A stretch of DNA of 64,000 bases from Pseudomonas triticicola (GTDB lineage: Bacteria > Pseudomonadota > Gammaproteobacteria > Pseudomonadales > Pseudomonadaceae). Location: positions 657,001-721,000 of the forward strand of contig NZ_JAHSTX010000001.1 of NCBI RefSeq assembly GCF_019145375.1, in the 5' to 3' direction. Position 1 is the first letter of the stretch. Each line of letters opens with the position of its first letter. Of this stretch, positions 1 to 9,355 are shown one piece after another. The notes beneath the pieces are model-generated. The model saw nothing but the letters and a program-made list of their open reading frames with translations. It was not told where the DNA came from and did no database searches. Both the position numbers and the translations under genes were made by a program.

Positions 1-165
1 ATGGGAGTACCGTCTGCGCCTTAGAAGGGCACCTCTGTTTAAACCGCGCGCCAGGCGAATGCTTGAAAGCGCTGCAACAGAGAGGCTAGAAAGCGAATCC
101 AGTAGTCTGCGCAGGGCCGTTGCCCCGCTCACTACGCCAACCTAATTCTGGCGCCGTTTGCCCAC
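1..165. other. Upstream region, possible tail of a preceding gene
   Basis: A frame open from base 1 reads a few codons to a TAG at 22-24 and could be the 3' end of a gene lying outside the window. The remaining bases before the first CDS show no strong Shine-Dalgarno sequence and no obvious terminator. Nothing else can be supported here. Confidence 0.3.
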
Positions 166-1347
166 ATGCCAAAAACCAGTGCCACGCTGCTGATAATCGA
201 TGATGACGAGGTAGTGCGCGCGAGCCTCGCGGCCTATCTGGAAGACAGTGGTTTCAGCGTCCTGCAGGCCGGCAACGGTCAACAGGGTCTTCAGGTATTC
301 GAGCAAGACGAGCCCGATCTGGTCATCTGCGATCTGCGCATGCCGCAGATGGGCGGTCTCGAACTGATCCGTCAGGTCACCGAGCGCTCACCGGAGACGC
401 CGGTGATCGTGGTTTCGGGTGCCGGGGTGATGAACGACGCGGTCGAGGCCCTGCGCCTGGGCGCGGCGGATTACCTGATCAAGCCTCTCGAAGATCTGGC
501 TGTTCTCGAGCACTCCGTGCGCCGGGCCCTGGATCGTGCGCGACTGCTGGTGGAAAACCAGCGCTACAGCGAGAAGCTGGAAAAGGCCAACCGCGAGCTC
601 GAAGCCAGCCTGAACCTGCTCCAGGAGGACCAGAACGCCGGTCGCCAGGTGCAGATGAACATGCTGCCGGAAAGCCCGTGGAGCATTGACGAATTCAACT
701 TTGCCCACCAGATCATCCCGTCGTTGTACCTGTCGGGTGATTTTGTCGACTATTTCCGTGTCGACGAGCGCCGGGTCGCGTTTTATCTGGCGGATGTTTC
801 CGGGCATGGTGCTTCATCGGCCTTCGTCACGGTGCTGTTGAAGTTCATGACCACGCGTTTGCTGTTCGAATCGAAACGCAGCGGTACCTTGCCGGAGTTC
901 AAGCCTTCGGAAGTGCTCGGTCATATCAACCGGGGACTGATCAGTTGTAAGCTGGGTAAACACGTCACAATGGTCGGTGGAGTCATCGACGAGGAGACCG
1001 GTTTGTTGACCTATAGCATTGGCGGCCATCTGCCTTTGCCTGTGTTGTACACGCCTGACAGTGTTCGTTATCTCGAAGGCCGTGGTCTGCCGGTGGGGCT
1101 TTTCAACGAAGCCACTTACGAAGATCACGTGCTTGAGCTGCCGCCGACGTTCAGCCTGACGCTGATGTCTGATGGCATTCTGGACCTTTTGCCGGAAGCA
1201 ACGCTCAAAGAAAAAGAGGCTGCCTTGCCCGAACGGGTGAAGTCAGCGGGCGGCAGCCTGGATGGTCTGCGGCAAGTGTTTGGTTTGGCCACGCTAGGGG
1301 AGATGCCGGATGATATCGCCCTGTTGGTGTTGAGCAGGAATCTTTAA
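166..1347 (+). CDS. Response regulator with PP2C-type (SpoIIE-like) serine phosphatase output domain, RssB-like
   Basis: The 393-residue protein has an N-terminal receiver (about 1-125) with the acidic cluster IIDDDE, a phospho-acceptor region VICDLRMP and the K of LIKPLED. A short coiled-coil linker (about 125-160) leads to a PP2C/SpoIIE-type phosphatase domain containing the metal-site segments DFVDYF, ADVSGHG and SDGILDL. Proteins of this build dephosphorylate a partner STAS anti-sigma-factor antagonist after receiver phosphorylation. The STAS partner is the next gene, whose ATG overlaps this stop by one base, so the two probably form one translationally coupled unit. In other pseudomonads the equivalent pair precedes transaldolase, as here. 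The ATG at 166 has only a weak Shine-Dalgarno sequence, so the exact start is less certain than the function. Confidence 0.88.
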   Translation: MPKTSATLLIIDDDEVVRASLAAYLEDSGFSVLQAGNGQQGLQVFEQDEPDLVICDLRMPQMGGLELIRQVTERSPETPVIVVSGAGVMNDAVEALRLGAADYLIKPLEDLAVLEHSVRRALDRARLLVENQRYSEKLEKANRELEASLNLLQEDQNAGRQVQMNMLPESPWSIDEFNFAHQIIPSLYLSGDFVDYFRVDERRVAFYLADVSGHGASSAFVTVLLKFMTTRLLFESKRSGTLPEFKPSEVLGHINRGLISCKLGKHVTMVGGVIDEETGLLTYSIGGHLPLPVLYTPDSVRYLEGRGLPVGLFNEATYEDHVLELPPTFSLTLMSDGILDLLPEATLKEKEAALPERVKSAGGSLDGLRQVFGLATLGEMPDDIALLVLSRNL

Positions 1348-1829
1348 TGAGTACCGGTAGAATCCAGTTCGCCGAGCAGGACGGCACCTTCGTCCTGAAG
1401 TTCGTCGGTGAAGTTCGCCTGACCCTGTGTTCGGCGTTGGATGCGACTATTGAGAAAATCTTCACCGCGCTGAATTTCAACGCGATCGTGATCGATTTGA
1501 CCGAAACCCGCAGCATCGACAGCACCACCTTGGGCCTGCTGGCCAAACTGTCGATCCTGTCGCGGCAGAAGGTCGGCCTGTTGCCGACGGTTGTCACCAC
1601 CCACGAAGACATCACTCGGCTTTTGCAGTCGATGGGCTTCGAGCAGGTGTTCAACATCGTCAACCACCCGGTGCCGTGCCCGGAGTGCCTGGACGACCTG
1701 CCGGATCAGGACCAATCCGAAGAAGTGGTGCGAATCAAGGTGCTGGAAGCGCACAAGATTCTCATGGGCCTGAACGATTCCAATCGTGAAGCGTTTCATG
1801 ATCTGGTCAATGCCCTGGAAAGACACTGA
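1347..1829 (+). CDS. STAS-domain anti-sigma factor antagonist (RssC-like)
   Basis: A 160-residue protein whose first 100 residues read as a STAS fold: a beta-rich start, then VIDLTETRSIDSTTLGLLAKL, where the serine/threonine cluster after the Asp is the usual phosphorylation site. The last 60 residues contain a CPEC pair and a helical tail not typical of the shortest SpoIIAA-like proteins. It begins on the last base of the phosphatase stop codon, with AGGAA upstream, implying coupled expression. The inferred role is a phosphorylation-controlled partner switch released by the upstream PP2C response regulator. The target anti-sigma factor is not in this window. Confidence 0.85.
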   Translation: MSTGRIQFAEQDGTFVLKFVGEVRLTLCSALDATIEKIFTALNFNAIVIDLTETRSIDSTTLGLLAKLSILSRQKVGLLPTVVTTHEDITRLLQSMGFEQVFNIVNHPVPCPECLDDLPDQDQSEEVVRIKVLEAHKILMGLNDSNREAFHDLVNALERH

Positions 1830-1860
1830 TCTCATGAATTGATGGTGTCTGGGCCGACCT

Positions 1861-1938
1861 CTTCGCGAGCAAGCTCGCTCCCACACTGGATCAGTTCGAT
1901 CACAAATCCCCTTGTGGGAGCGAGCTTGCTCGCGAAGG
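1861..1938. repeat. REP pair (inverted, BIME-like)
   Basis: Two copies of the Pseudomonas REP sequence face each other (1861-1884 and 1911-1938), here in the variant with AGCTTGCT at the centre. They sit between the convergent STAS and transaldolase genes, the usual extragenic position. Confidence 0.9.
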
Positions 1939-1968
1939 TTTCAGTTCGGTCAACGCGCCTCTTAATGC

Positions 1969-2015
1969 AGAATGAAAAAGGGCGAACCTGTGAAGGTTCG
2001 CCCTTTTTGCATTCT
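1969..2015 (-). terminator. Bidirectional rho-independent terminator between STAS gene and tal
   Basis: A nearly perfect stem AAAAAGGGCGAACC / GGTTCGCCCTTTTT with a six-base loop is extended by AGAATG/CATTCT. It lies just 3' of the tal stop codon, and the A and T runs on both sides let it serve both convergent genes. Confidence 0.88.
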
Positions 2016-2026
2016 ACAAACTCAGA

Positions 2027-2953
2027 TCACAGCTTGGCCCGCAGCAACGCTTCCAGCTTCTCTTGGTCGCGGGCGAACTGACGGATGCCTTCAGCCAGTT
2101 TCTCGGTGGCCATTGCGTCTTCGTTGGACAACCAGCGGAATTGCGCTTCGTTGAGGCTCAGACGCGCTTCACCGGCATTGCCCGGCGCCAGTTTGCGTTC
2201 CAGCTTGCCGGTGTCGGCGGCGAGCTTCTCCAGCAGTTCCGGGCTGATGGTCAGGCGATCGCAGCCGGCCAGTTGCTCGATCTGGTTGATGTTACGGAAG
2301 CTGGCGCCCATGACCACGGTCTTGTAGTCGTTGGCCTTGTAGTAGTTGTAGATGCGCGTCACCGACTGCACGCCCGGATCATCAGCGCCGGCGTAGTCGT
2401 TGCCGTTGGCTTTCTTGTACCAGTCGTAGATACGGCCCACGAACGGCGAAATCAGGAACACGCCGGCATCGGCGCAGGCGGCTGCCTGGGCGAAGGAGAA
2501 CAGCAGGGTCAGGTTGGTCTGGATGCCTTCCTTTTCGAGGATCTCGGCGGCGCGGATGCCTTCCCAGGTCGAGGCGATCTTGATCAGCACGCGGTCGCGG
2601 CCGACGCCGGCCTTGTCGTACAGCTCGATCAGACGATGCGCACGCTTGAGGATCGCATCCTGGTCGAAGGACAGGCGCGCATCCACTTCGGTGGAGATGC
2701 GGCCCGGTACCACGTTGAGAATTTCCTTGCCCACTGCGACGCCGAAACGGTCGCTGGCCAGGCCGACATCGCCCTTGCAGTCGCGAACGCAATCGTTCAG
2801 CAGTTCGGCGTAACCGTGAATGGCCGAAGCCTTGAGCAGCAGGGAAGGGTTGGTGGTGGCATCGGTCGGTTTGACTCGGGCGATCGCTTCGAAGTCGCCG
2901 GTGTCGGCAACCACGGTGGTGAACTGTTTGAGTTGTTCCAGCTTGGAAGTCAT
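2027..2953 (-). CDS. tal: Transaldolase
   Basis: The 308-residue protein has the classic TalB features: [10 protein letters not shown] near residue 31, the Schiff-base lysine in [10 protein letters not shown] (K125) followed by EGIRAAE, and TLLFSFAQA. It transfers a dihydroxyacetone unit between sedoheptulose-7-phosphate and glyceraldehyde-3-phosphate in the non-oxidative pentose phosphate pathway, in the cytosol. The length is normal for the family. It is transcribed toward the rssB/STAS pair, and a strong terminator lies 12 bases beyond the stop. It marks the left border of the polysaccharide locus. Confidence 0.97.
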   Translation of the reverse strand: MTSKLEQLKQFTTVVADTGDFEAIARVKPTDATTNPSLLLKASAIHGYAELLNDCVRDCKGDVGLASDRFGVAVGKEILNVVPGRISTEVDARLSFDQDAILKRAHRLIELYDKAGVGRDRVLIKIASTWEGIRAAEILEKEGIQTNLTLLFSFAQAAACADAGVFLISPFVGRIYDWYKKANGNDYAGADDPGVQSVTRIYNYYKANDYKTVVMGASFRNINQIEQLAGCDRLTISPELLEKLAADTGKLERKLAPGNAGEARLSLNEAQFRWLSNEDAMATEKLAEGIRQFARDQEKLEALLRAKL

Positions 2954-3155
2954 GGGCGTGCTCTATCCTATGGGTCTGAAGACATTACCCGAGCGCTGAC
3001 GGGCACTCAAGGGTGCATTCGTGGATCGATGGCCCCTGCGGCAACAACCTGAAAACGATTGTTTGAAAGGTGGGGCGCGGTGTCGCTGAATACGATGCCA
3101 AAACAGCCCACAGGTTCAAAGCAACCGACCTGTGAACAGACCGGTTGCCCAAGGC

Positions 3156-4112
3156 TTACTCAGCGTTCAACAGACCTTCTACCGACAAGCGTGCCGGTTT
3201 TGGCTGGCCGTCAGAGGTGAGAAAGCCGAAGTTCTTCTCGCGATCGTTGCTGCCCGAATCACTGTTCCGCCATTCATAAATAGAGGTCAGGGGAATGTTC
3301 AGGCGTTTGACGTCGGTAACAAACGCGTTGATCTTGGTCGCTTGCCCCTCAGGACCACCGTTGGAGGCGAGGGCCGAAACCCCCCATTCACTGATGACCC
3401 CCGGCAGATTGAAGTTCTGCTGGATGAATGTCTGCGCGTTGCCGATCTGCGTGGCGGTCATGCCGTAAGGGTGATAGGACACTGCGTTGAGGCATTTGGG
3501 GTACTCGCTGACGATGCTTTTCAGCGCCACCGTCGAAGCCGAGCCTGCGCTTGGCGGCCGGGCGAAGCCGAAACCGACCCGTGGTGTCGTCTGCGGCTGA
3601 CCTTCGAAGGCCTTGCACATGCCGGCCATGAACGGCACGAAGGTGGTATCGAAATTGCGCGTCGGCCAATAGGTTTCCAGGTCCGGCTCGTTCCAGATTT
3701 CGATCGCCACCAATTGCGAGCTCCAGGTTTTTTCCAGCCCGGTCACGGTGTTGGCGAACTTAGCGCCGGCGGCGTTCAGCTCCTCCGGCGACGTGGCCGG
3801 CAGTGCCTTGATCGCGCGCACCGTCAGCAGCACCGGCAGGCCGGCGGAAGCGGCTGCGGCGAAGGCGTCGCTGACCTGTTTCTGATAAGTCTTGGCGGTG
3901 AGGCTGTCGCTCCACACACCGAAGCGCACAAAGCTGAAGCCTGCCGCTTTGATCTGCGCGGCATCGGCGGCGGTGAAGCTCTGGATTTTCACCTGCACGC
4001 CAATGGTTTTCGCTGGAAGGTTGGGGAACAGCTCACTGGCGTGACCCTGGCTGGTGGCACCGAGCGCCATCAGGGCGAGGGCGGCGAGTTTATTGCGCTG
4101 TGCTGTTTTCAT
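3156..4112 (-). CDS. Secreted clan GH-A glycoside hydrolase (GH39/GH5-like)
   Basis: The 318-residue protein begins with a signal peptide cut near GHAS. The remainder is a (beta/alpha)8 hydrolase of clan GH-A. IEIWNEPD carries the presumed acid/base E142 and PGVISEWG the presumed nucleophile E242, with VRFGVW and SYHPYG as other barrel-strand ends. PslG-type periplasmic endo-hydrolases of exopolysaccharide loci have this architecture. It is divergent from the wzb/wzc operon, sharing a 289-bp intergenic region. The inferred role is cleavage or length trimming of the polymer made by the neighbouring genes. The substrate cannot be read from sequence. Confidence 0.75.
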   Translation of the reverse strand: MKTAQRNKLAALALMALGATSQGHASELFPNLPAKTIGVQVKIQSFTAADAAQIKAAGFSFVRFGVWSDSLTAKTYQKQVSDAFAAAASAGLPVLLTVRAIKALPATSPEELNAAGAKFANTVTGLEKTWSSQLVAIEIWNEPDLETYWPTRNFDTTFVPFMAGMCKAFEGQPQTTPRVGFGFARPPSAGSASTVALKSIVSEYPKCLNAVSYHPYGMTATQIGNAQTFIQQNFNLPGVISEWGVSALASNGGPEGQATKINAFVTDVKRLNIPLTSIYEWRNSDSGSNDREKNFGFLTSDGQPKPARLSVEGLLNAE

Positions 4113-4401
4113 GTCTGCTCTCCTGAAGAGAATGACAACTACGAATATTTATCCCGTTACTCAATTTCCGATAACGGTGATGGCACTAAGTGCGCGAATG
4201 TTATTTTTTGTCAGGAAAACAGCAACTGAAAATCACAGTTATTTTTAGTCCGCTAATTGTGGTTGGGGCGGCTTAAAACGCTGTGGTACTTAATGTTCCT
4301 GTACTAACAGGGCGAAGCTATTTCTGAGTGCAGGAAAGTCGTGAGGGTTCATTAACTTTCACGGCATGTTGGCTGTTTGATATTACACAGGAAAGCAAGA
4401 C
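4113..4401. promoter_or_regulatory. Divergent regulatory region of glycoside hydrolase and wzb-wzc operon
   Basis: AT-rich intergenic DNA. It contains the 14-mer AGTTATTTTTAGTC (4237-4250), which recurs exactly in the galU/galE intergenic region, and a small palindrome GCACTAAGTGC. AGGAAA lies just before the TTG start at 4402. No promoter was assigned precisely. Confidence 0.45.
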
Positions 4402-4842
4402 TTGTTCAAAAAGATCCTCGTTGTCTGCGTGGGCAATATATGCCGAAGTCCGACGGCTGAACTGCTGCTGCGCAACGCGCTGGGCCCGTCCGCCATCACC
4501 GTGTCCTCTGCCGGCCTGTCCGCCCGCGTGGGCGAGGGCGTGGAAGCCTCGGCGCGGCAGGTTCTCGAAGAGCACGGGCATTGCGCCGAGGCCTTCAAGG
4601 CGCGGCAACTGACTTCGGACATCGTCAATGACTCGGACCTGATCCTGGTCATGGAAAAGGCCCACGTCAATCAAGTGCTGAAGATTGCCTCGCACGCCAG
4701 AGGCAAAGTGTTTCTGCTCGGCAAGTGGCAGAGCGAGCGCGAAATACATGATCCGTATCGTCAAGGCAAAGCCGCGTTTATTCATGCCCACGCATTGATT
4801 GAAGATGCTGTTAGTTCATGGGCAAAGCGTCTCGGGCATTGA
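4402..4842 (+). CDS. Low-molecular-weight protein tyrosine phosphatase (Wzb/Etp-like)
   Basis: The 146-residue protein has the P-loop CVGNICRS at residues 9-16 (nucleophile C9, R14) and the general-acid Asp in HDPYRQG (D117). It is predicted to dephosphorylate the tyrosine-rich tail of the Wzc kinase encoded 39 bp downstream, the standard cycle that controls export of Wzy-dependent polysaccharides. The start codon is TTG, chosen because an AGGAAA lies at the right spacing and the P-loop needs this N-terminus. It is the first gene of an eight-gene plus-strand run to 13.98 kb. Confidence 0.92.
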   Translation: MFKKILVVCVGNICRSPTAELLLRNALGPSAITVSSAGLSARVGEGVEASARQVLEEHGHCAEAFKARQLTSDIVNDSDLILVMEKAHVNQVLKIASHARGKVFLLGKWQSEREIHDPYRQGKAAFIHAHALIEDAVSSWAKRLGH

Positions 4843-4881
4843 TGAATCTTCTTCAGAACAGTAAATGGTAAGAACAGACTT

Positions 4882-7104
4882 ATGCAGTTACCGTCCGTAA
4901 TCGGCACCCGCGACAATGATCAAGACAGTATTGATCTGCTCGGCATCTTCGGCAGCCTGATCGACCAGAAGTGGCTGATCGGCGCGCTGACCGGTGCCTT
5001 CATGGTCACCGGCGTCGCTTATGCGGTTCTGGCAACGCCGGTGTACCTGGCGAACGCGCTGGTGCAGGTCGAACCGAAAAAGAACGACATGCTCGGATTC
5101 TCCGACCTCAACAGCATGCTCGGTGGGCAATCGCCGTCGGTGACCGAAATCGGCATCATCAAATCCCGCGCAGTGATCGGCAAAACCGTTGACGACCTGC
5201 GCCTGGATATCGACGTCACCCCCAACACTTTTCCAATGATCGGTGGCTTCCTTTCGCGGCGTTATCGCGGAGACAGCGAGACCAGCGTCGCGCCGCCGCG
5301 TTTCGGTTTGAACAGTTATGCCTGGGGTGGCGAGCGCCTGGAATTCACTCGGCTGCAATTGCCGAAAGACCTGCTCGGCAAGAAACTCACCCTGATCGCC
5401 GGCGAGCAGCAGCGTTTTCAACTGTTCGATGAAAACGACAATCTGCTCGCCGAAGGCGTGGCCGGCGAAGCGTTTGCCAACGACGGCGTAGAAGGGCAGA
5501 TCGCGCACTTGTCGGCCAACCCCGGCACGCGCTTTCAGGTGGTGCGCAATCCACGCATCGTGACCATTCAGGGCTATCAGGACGCGCTGGATATCTCCGA
5601 ACAGGGCAAAGAGTCGGGGATCATTCGTCTGGCGCTGGCCAGCTCCGACGCGGCCGAGGCGGTGAAGATCCTCAACAAGATCGCCTCGCTCTACGTCGAG
5701 CAAAACGTACGGCGCACTTCGGCGGAAGCCGCGCAGAGCCTCGCGTTTCTGCAAAGCCAGTTGCCCCAGGTCAAGCGTGATCTGGCCAAGGCCAGCGACG
5801 CCTTGAATGCCTACCAGACCCACGGCAAGACCGTGAACATCTCGCTGGAAACCCAGTCGGTGCTGGGCCAGTCGGTGGCGCTGGAAACGCGCATCTCCGA
5901 GCTGAAAATGCAGCAGGCCGAACTCGATCGTAAGTTCACCAAACAGCACCCGGCCTATCGCGCCTTGATGACGCAGATCGGCGAATTGACCCAGCAGCAG
6001 AAATCCCTCGAAGGCAAAGTTCAGGACTTGCCGGCCACCCAGCAGGAATTGCTCAACCTGACCCGCGACGTCGAGGTGGCTTCGCAGATCTACACGCAGT
6101 TGCTGAACAAATCGCAAGAACTCGACATCGTCCGCGCCGGGGCCGTCGGTAACGTGCGCCTGATCGACACTGCCGATGTCGACCTGACCAATCCGATCAA
6201 ACCCAAAAAACCACTGATCGTGCTGATCGCGACATTGCTCGGCGCGTTTGTCGGCGTGGCGCTGGTGCTGCTGCGCAAATCCCTCAGCCGAGGCCTTGAA
6301 GGCCCGGAGGGCATCGAGCAGTTGGGCCTGCCGGTTTATGCGTCGATTCCCTACAGCGCCTTGCAGGAAGAAGAGGACAACAAAAAGGGCCGCGCCCGCG
6401 ACGGCGTCGACAAACCTGCGTACCTGCTGGCGCTGCGCAACCCGACCGATCTGTCGATCGAATCGATCCGCAGCCTGCGCACCTGCCTGCACTTTGCCGG
6501 GCTCGATTCGACCAACAACCGCATCATGATTTCCGGGCCGAGCCCGCAGGTCGGCAAGACCTTTGTTTCGTCCAACCTTGCGGCGGTCATGGCCCTCAGC
6601 GGCCAGCGCGTGGTGCTGATCGATGCCGACATGCGCAAAGGGCACCTGCACAAAACCCTCAATACGCCGATCAGCAACGGTCTGTCCGACCTGCTGGTCA
6701 AGCGCTGCACCCTTGAGCAGGCGATCAACAAAGTCGAAGTCGACAACCTGCACTTCATCAGCCGGGGACAGGTGCCGCCCAATCCTTCCGAGCTGCTGAT
6801 GCACGCCAACTTCCGCGAACTGCTGGCAGAACTCAGCGAGCGCTACGACCTGGTGATCATCGACACGCCGCCACTGCTGGCAGTGACCGATGCCGCCATC
6901 GTCGGTCGCGAGGCCGGCATCAGCCTGATCGTCACCCGCTTCGGCGTGAACCCGGCCAAAGAGATCGAACTGACCATTCGCCGCTTCGCCCAGAACGGCA
7001 TCGAGTTGAAAGGCGCGGTGTTCAACGGCGTCGAGAAGCGTGCGGCCAGCTATTACGGCGGCACCGGCTATTACAACTACGAATACGCGTCCGACAAATC
7101 CTGA
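4882..7104 (+). CDS. Polysaccharide co-polymerase / bacterial tyrosine autokinase (Wzc/Etk-like)
   Basis: The 740-residue inner-membrane protein has an N-terminal Wzz domain with a first membrane segment near residues 33-53, a long periplasmic coiled-coil region, and a second membrane segment near 440-460. A cytoplasmic BY-kinase domain follows, with Walker A GPSPQVGKT (about 551-559), Walker A' VVLIDADMRKG and Walker B LVIIDTPPLL. It ends in six clustered tyrosines (YYGGTGYYNYEY), the autophosphorylation tail. It sets chain length and couples polymerisation to the Wza channel encoded at 17.4 kb. The adjacent phosphatase is its antagonist. Confidence 0.95.
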   Translation: MQLPSVIGTRDNDQDSIDLLGIFGSLIDQKWLIGALTGAFMVTGVAYAVLATPVYLANALVQVEPKKNDMLGFSDLNSMLGGQSPSVTEIGIIKSRAVIGKTVDDLRLDIDVTPNTFPMIGGFLSRRYRGDSETSVAPPRFGLNSYAWGGERLEFTRLQLPKDLLGKKLTLIAGEQQRFQLFDENDNLLAEGVAGEAFANDGVEGQIAHLSANPGTRFQVVRNPRIVTIQGYQDALDISEQGKESGIIRLALASSDAAEAVKILNKIASLYVEQNVRRTSAEAAQSLAFLQSQLPQVKRDLAKASDALNAYQTHGKTVNISLETQSVLGQSVALETRISELKMQQAELDRKFTKQHPAYRALMTQIGELTQQQKSLEGKVQDLPATQQELLNLTRDVEVASQIYTQLLNKSQELDIVRAGAVGNVRLIDTADVDLTNPIKPKKPLIVLIATLLGAFVGVALVLLRKSLSRGLEGPEGIEQLGLPVYASIPYSALQEEEDNKKGRARDGVDKPAYLLALRNPTDLSIESIRSLRTCLHFAGLDSTNNRIMISGPSPQVGKTFVSSNLAAVMALSGQRVVLIDADMRKGHLHKTLNTPISNGLSDLLVKRCTLEQAINKVEVDNLHFISRGQVPPNPSELLMHANFRELLAELSERYDLVIIDTPPLLAVTDAAIVGREAGISLIVTRFGVNPAKEIELTIRRFAQNGIELKGAVFNGVEKRAASYYGGTGYYNYEYASDKS

Positions 7105-7144
7105 TGGTTGCCGATTGTTCTTTCCTGTTTGAAGTGGGTGAGTT

Positions 7145-8227
7145 GTGAAAAAAATACTGCACGTGGCAGAGACGATCAAAGGTGGCGTGGCGACGGTGAT
7201 CCGCACGATCTCGGCATCGCCTGAAGGCGACGCGGCGAATTATCAACTGGTCTATCTGGTGCCCGAGGATCAGGCCAAGGAGCTGCACGGCATCGCCCCG
7301 CAGCAGGTGCGCACCTTTCCACGCAGCGGTCGCAACGTGCCATCGCTGCTGCGTTTCGCCTGGCGCCTGAGCCAGGTGCTGCTCAAGGAAAAGCCCGACG
7401 TCGTGCATTTGCACAGCACCTTTTCCGGAGTGATCGGCCGTGTTGTGTGCGTGCTGTTGCGATCATGGCGCAAGCCGAAAATCGTCTACTGCCCGCACGC
7501 GTTTTCGTTCCTGATGGAAAGCTCGCCGACCAAGCAGAAGGTCTATGCGTGGATCGAGCGCGTGCTGCAAAAAGTCACTGACGTGATCATCTGCGTCAGC
7601 CAGTACGAGCTGGATAAAGCCGCGCGTTTCGGCATCGAGCGCAAGCGCATGAAGCTGATCTACAACGGCATTCATCACAAGGATGACGCGCCGAAAAGCG
7701 CTGGCGCCGAGCCGATTCATCTGCTGTTCGTCGGGCGCCTGGATTACCAGAAAGGCTTCGACGTGCTGCTCAAGGCCTACGCCAAGGTCAATCGCAACGA
7801 CCTCAAACTGACGGTGGTTGGCAGTGCGGTCAACGAAGACTCTGTCGAGTGCCCGCCGATGGATTCGGTCGAGTACCTGCCGTGGGTGACCCCGAGTGAA
7901 GTGCAGGCGCTGTATCAGAAAGCCGATGCGCTGATCGTGCCGAGTCGCTGGGAAGGCTTTGCCATGGTGCCGCTGGAAGGCATGGCCATGGGGCTGCCGG
8001 TGATTGCCAGCAACTGCACTTCACTGCCGGAACTGGTCACCAACGAAGTCTCCGGCTACGTGTTTCCGTCCGGCGATCACCAGGCGCTGGCCGATGTTTT
8101 GACGATCATCCAGAAGCCGCGCCTGCTCGACCTCGGCAACGAAGGCCGGAGCATTGTCCGCGAACGCTTCAGCGCCGCGTTGATGATCCGCCAGACCTAC
8201 GACCTGTATCACGCTCCCACTTATTAA
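7145..8227 (+). CDS. GT4-family glycosyltransferase
   Basis: The 360-residue GT-B fold enzyme starts at a GTG. The N-terminal half has the GGVATVIRT and VVHLHSTFSG loops. The C-terminal half has LLFVGRLDYQKGFDVLL and the retaining E-x7-E motif in EGFAMVPLEG, all typical of family GT4. It is the only dedicated sugar transferase in the locus besides the initiating phosphotransferase at 22.6 kb, so it probably adds the second sugar of the lipid-linked repeat on the cytoplasmic face. Donor sugar is unknown; UDP-galactose is plausible given galE in the locus. Confidence 0.88.
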   Translation: MKKILHVAETIKGGVATVIRTISASPEGDAANYQLVYLVPEDQAKELHGIAPQQVRTFPRSGRNVPSLLRFAWRLSQVLLKEKPDVVHLHSTFSGVIGRVVCVLLRSWRKPKIVYCPHAFSFLMESSPTKQKVYAWIERVLQKVTDVIICVSQYELDKAARFGIERKRMKLIYNGIHHKDDAPKSAGAEPIHLLFVGRLDYQKGFDVLLKAYAKVNRNDLKLTVVGSAVNEDSVECPPMDSVEYLPWVTPSEVQALYQKADALIVPSRWEGFAMVPLEGMAMGLPVIASNCTSLPELVTNEVSGYVFPSGDHQALADVLTIIQKPRLLDLGNEGRSIVRERFSAALMIRQTYDLYHAPTY

Positions 8228-8242
8228 GTAGAACTCAAGCTT

Positions 8243-9355
8243 ATGAACGTAACGATTTTGCATGGCTACAGTGCGTCCAACTCCGGTGACGGTCTGCTCG
8301 TCGATCTGGCCATTGCTCTGGTGCAGCGTAACTTCGGTGACGACACCGCGATCAGTGTCGTGGCGTCCGACCCTGAGTCGTTCAACTATCTGCCGCACCC
8401 GCGTTTCGATGCGCCGGTGATGGCGGCCAAAGGTCTGGGCCGGGTCAAGCAAGCGGTGTTTCTCAATCAGTCCTACGCCGGGCTCGCCGATCTGCTGAAG
8501 AAGACCGATCTGATCGTCGGTGTCGGCGGCGGTTACATGCGTTCGAAAAGCGCCTTCGAGCACATCAAGCTGAAGCTCGGCCACGCCAAGCAATTGGAAA
8601 CCGCGATCCTCAGCAAGGTGCCTTCGGTGTACCTGCCGCAGAGCATCGGCCCGTTCCACGGCGAGAGCAGCAAGATTGTCGAGCACTACGCCAGCGCCGA
8701 TGCGGTGTTCGTGCGCGACAACCGTTCCTCGGCCATCTTCGATGCTTGCGAAAACGTCTACCGCGCGCCGGATCTGGCCGTGCAGTCGCTGGCGAGCAAG
8801 ATTCTTCAGCAACCGAAATTCACCCGCTGCGCCGCTTCGCCGGCGACGGTGTGCGTGGTGCTGCGCAAGCCGCCGGAGTGGAGCAAAGAGAAGAAGGTCG
8901 CTTACGTGGCCAATCTGAAACTGCTGCTGCAGCGTCTGAAGAACAAAAGCAAAGTGGTCTGTGCCGTGCAAAGCGCGGTGCGGGGCAACGATGACGGCGC
9001 GTTCTACCGCGAGCTGGGCATCAACGAAGATCTGCTGTCGCTGAAGGCAACCATTGCCAAGTACCAACCGGACCTGGTGATCTCGGTGCGTCTGCACGGC
9101 GCCATCGAATCGCTGCTCTCCGGCGTGCCGGCGTATCACATCAGCTACGAGCGCAAAGGCTTTGGCGCCTATCAGGACATGGGCGTCGACGACTGGGTGA
9201 TCAACGGCGGCGACATCGACGTCGACACCATCATCAACACCGTCTACGCGCCCAATGCCTTGGCGGATTTCGGCAAGCGCCTGACCGACACTTGCCGCGA
9301 AATCGAGGCGAAAACCGTGGCCATGGACGAAATCATCAAGGGTGTCGTTCGATGA
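8243..9355 (+). CDS. Polysaccharide pyruvyl transferase family protein
   Basis: The 370-residue protein shows the PF04230-type signature: an N-terminal HGYSASNSGDGLLVD loop, VGVGGGYMRS, SVYLPQSIGPF, VFVRDNRSS and the C-terminal SVRLHGAIESLLSGVPAYHISYERKG split across the active site. Family members transfer pyruvate from phosphoenolpyruvate to form ketals on polysaccharide sugars, adding negative charge. It sits 15 bp after the glycosyltransferase, and its stop overlaps the flippase start (ATGA), so the operon is tightly coupled. The position and anomer of the ketal are not predictable here. Confidence 0.88.
   Translation: MNVTILHGYSASNSGDGLLVDLAIALVQRNFGDDTAISVVASDPESFNYLPHPRFDAPVMAAKGLGRVKQAVFLNQSYAGLADLLKKTDLIVGVGGGYMRSKSAFEHIKLKLGHAKQLETAILSKVPSVYLPQSIGPFHGESSKIVEHYASADAVFVRDNRSSAIFDACENVYRAPDLAVQSLASKILQQPKFTRCAASPATVCVVLRKPPEWSKEKKVAYVANLKLLLQRLKNKSKVVCAVQSAVRGNDDGAFYRELGINEDLLSLKATIAKYQPDLVISVRLHGAIESLLSGVPAYHISYERKGFGAYQDMGVDDWVINGGDIDVDTIINTVYAPNALADFGKRLTDTCREIEAKTVAMDEIIKGVVR

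Noticed and set aside
4186..4202. TGGCAC-N5-GCGCG as an RpoN promoter
   Set aside because: The -12 half lacks the TTGC core, so it is only a chance resemblance.
4888..7206. 772-residue open frame antisense to wzc
   Set aside because: It mirrors the high-GC codon pattern of the real wzc gene, is rich in His, Gln and Arg, and has no recognisable family.
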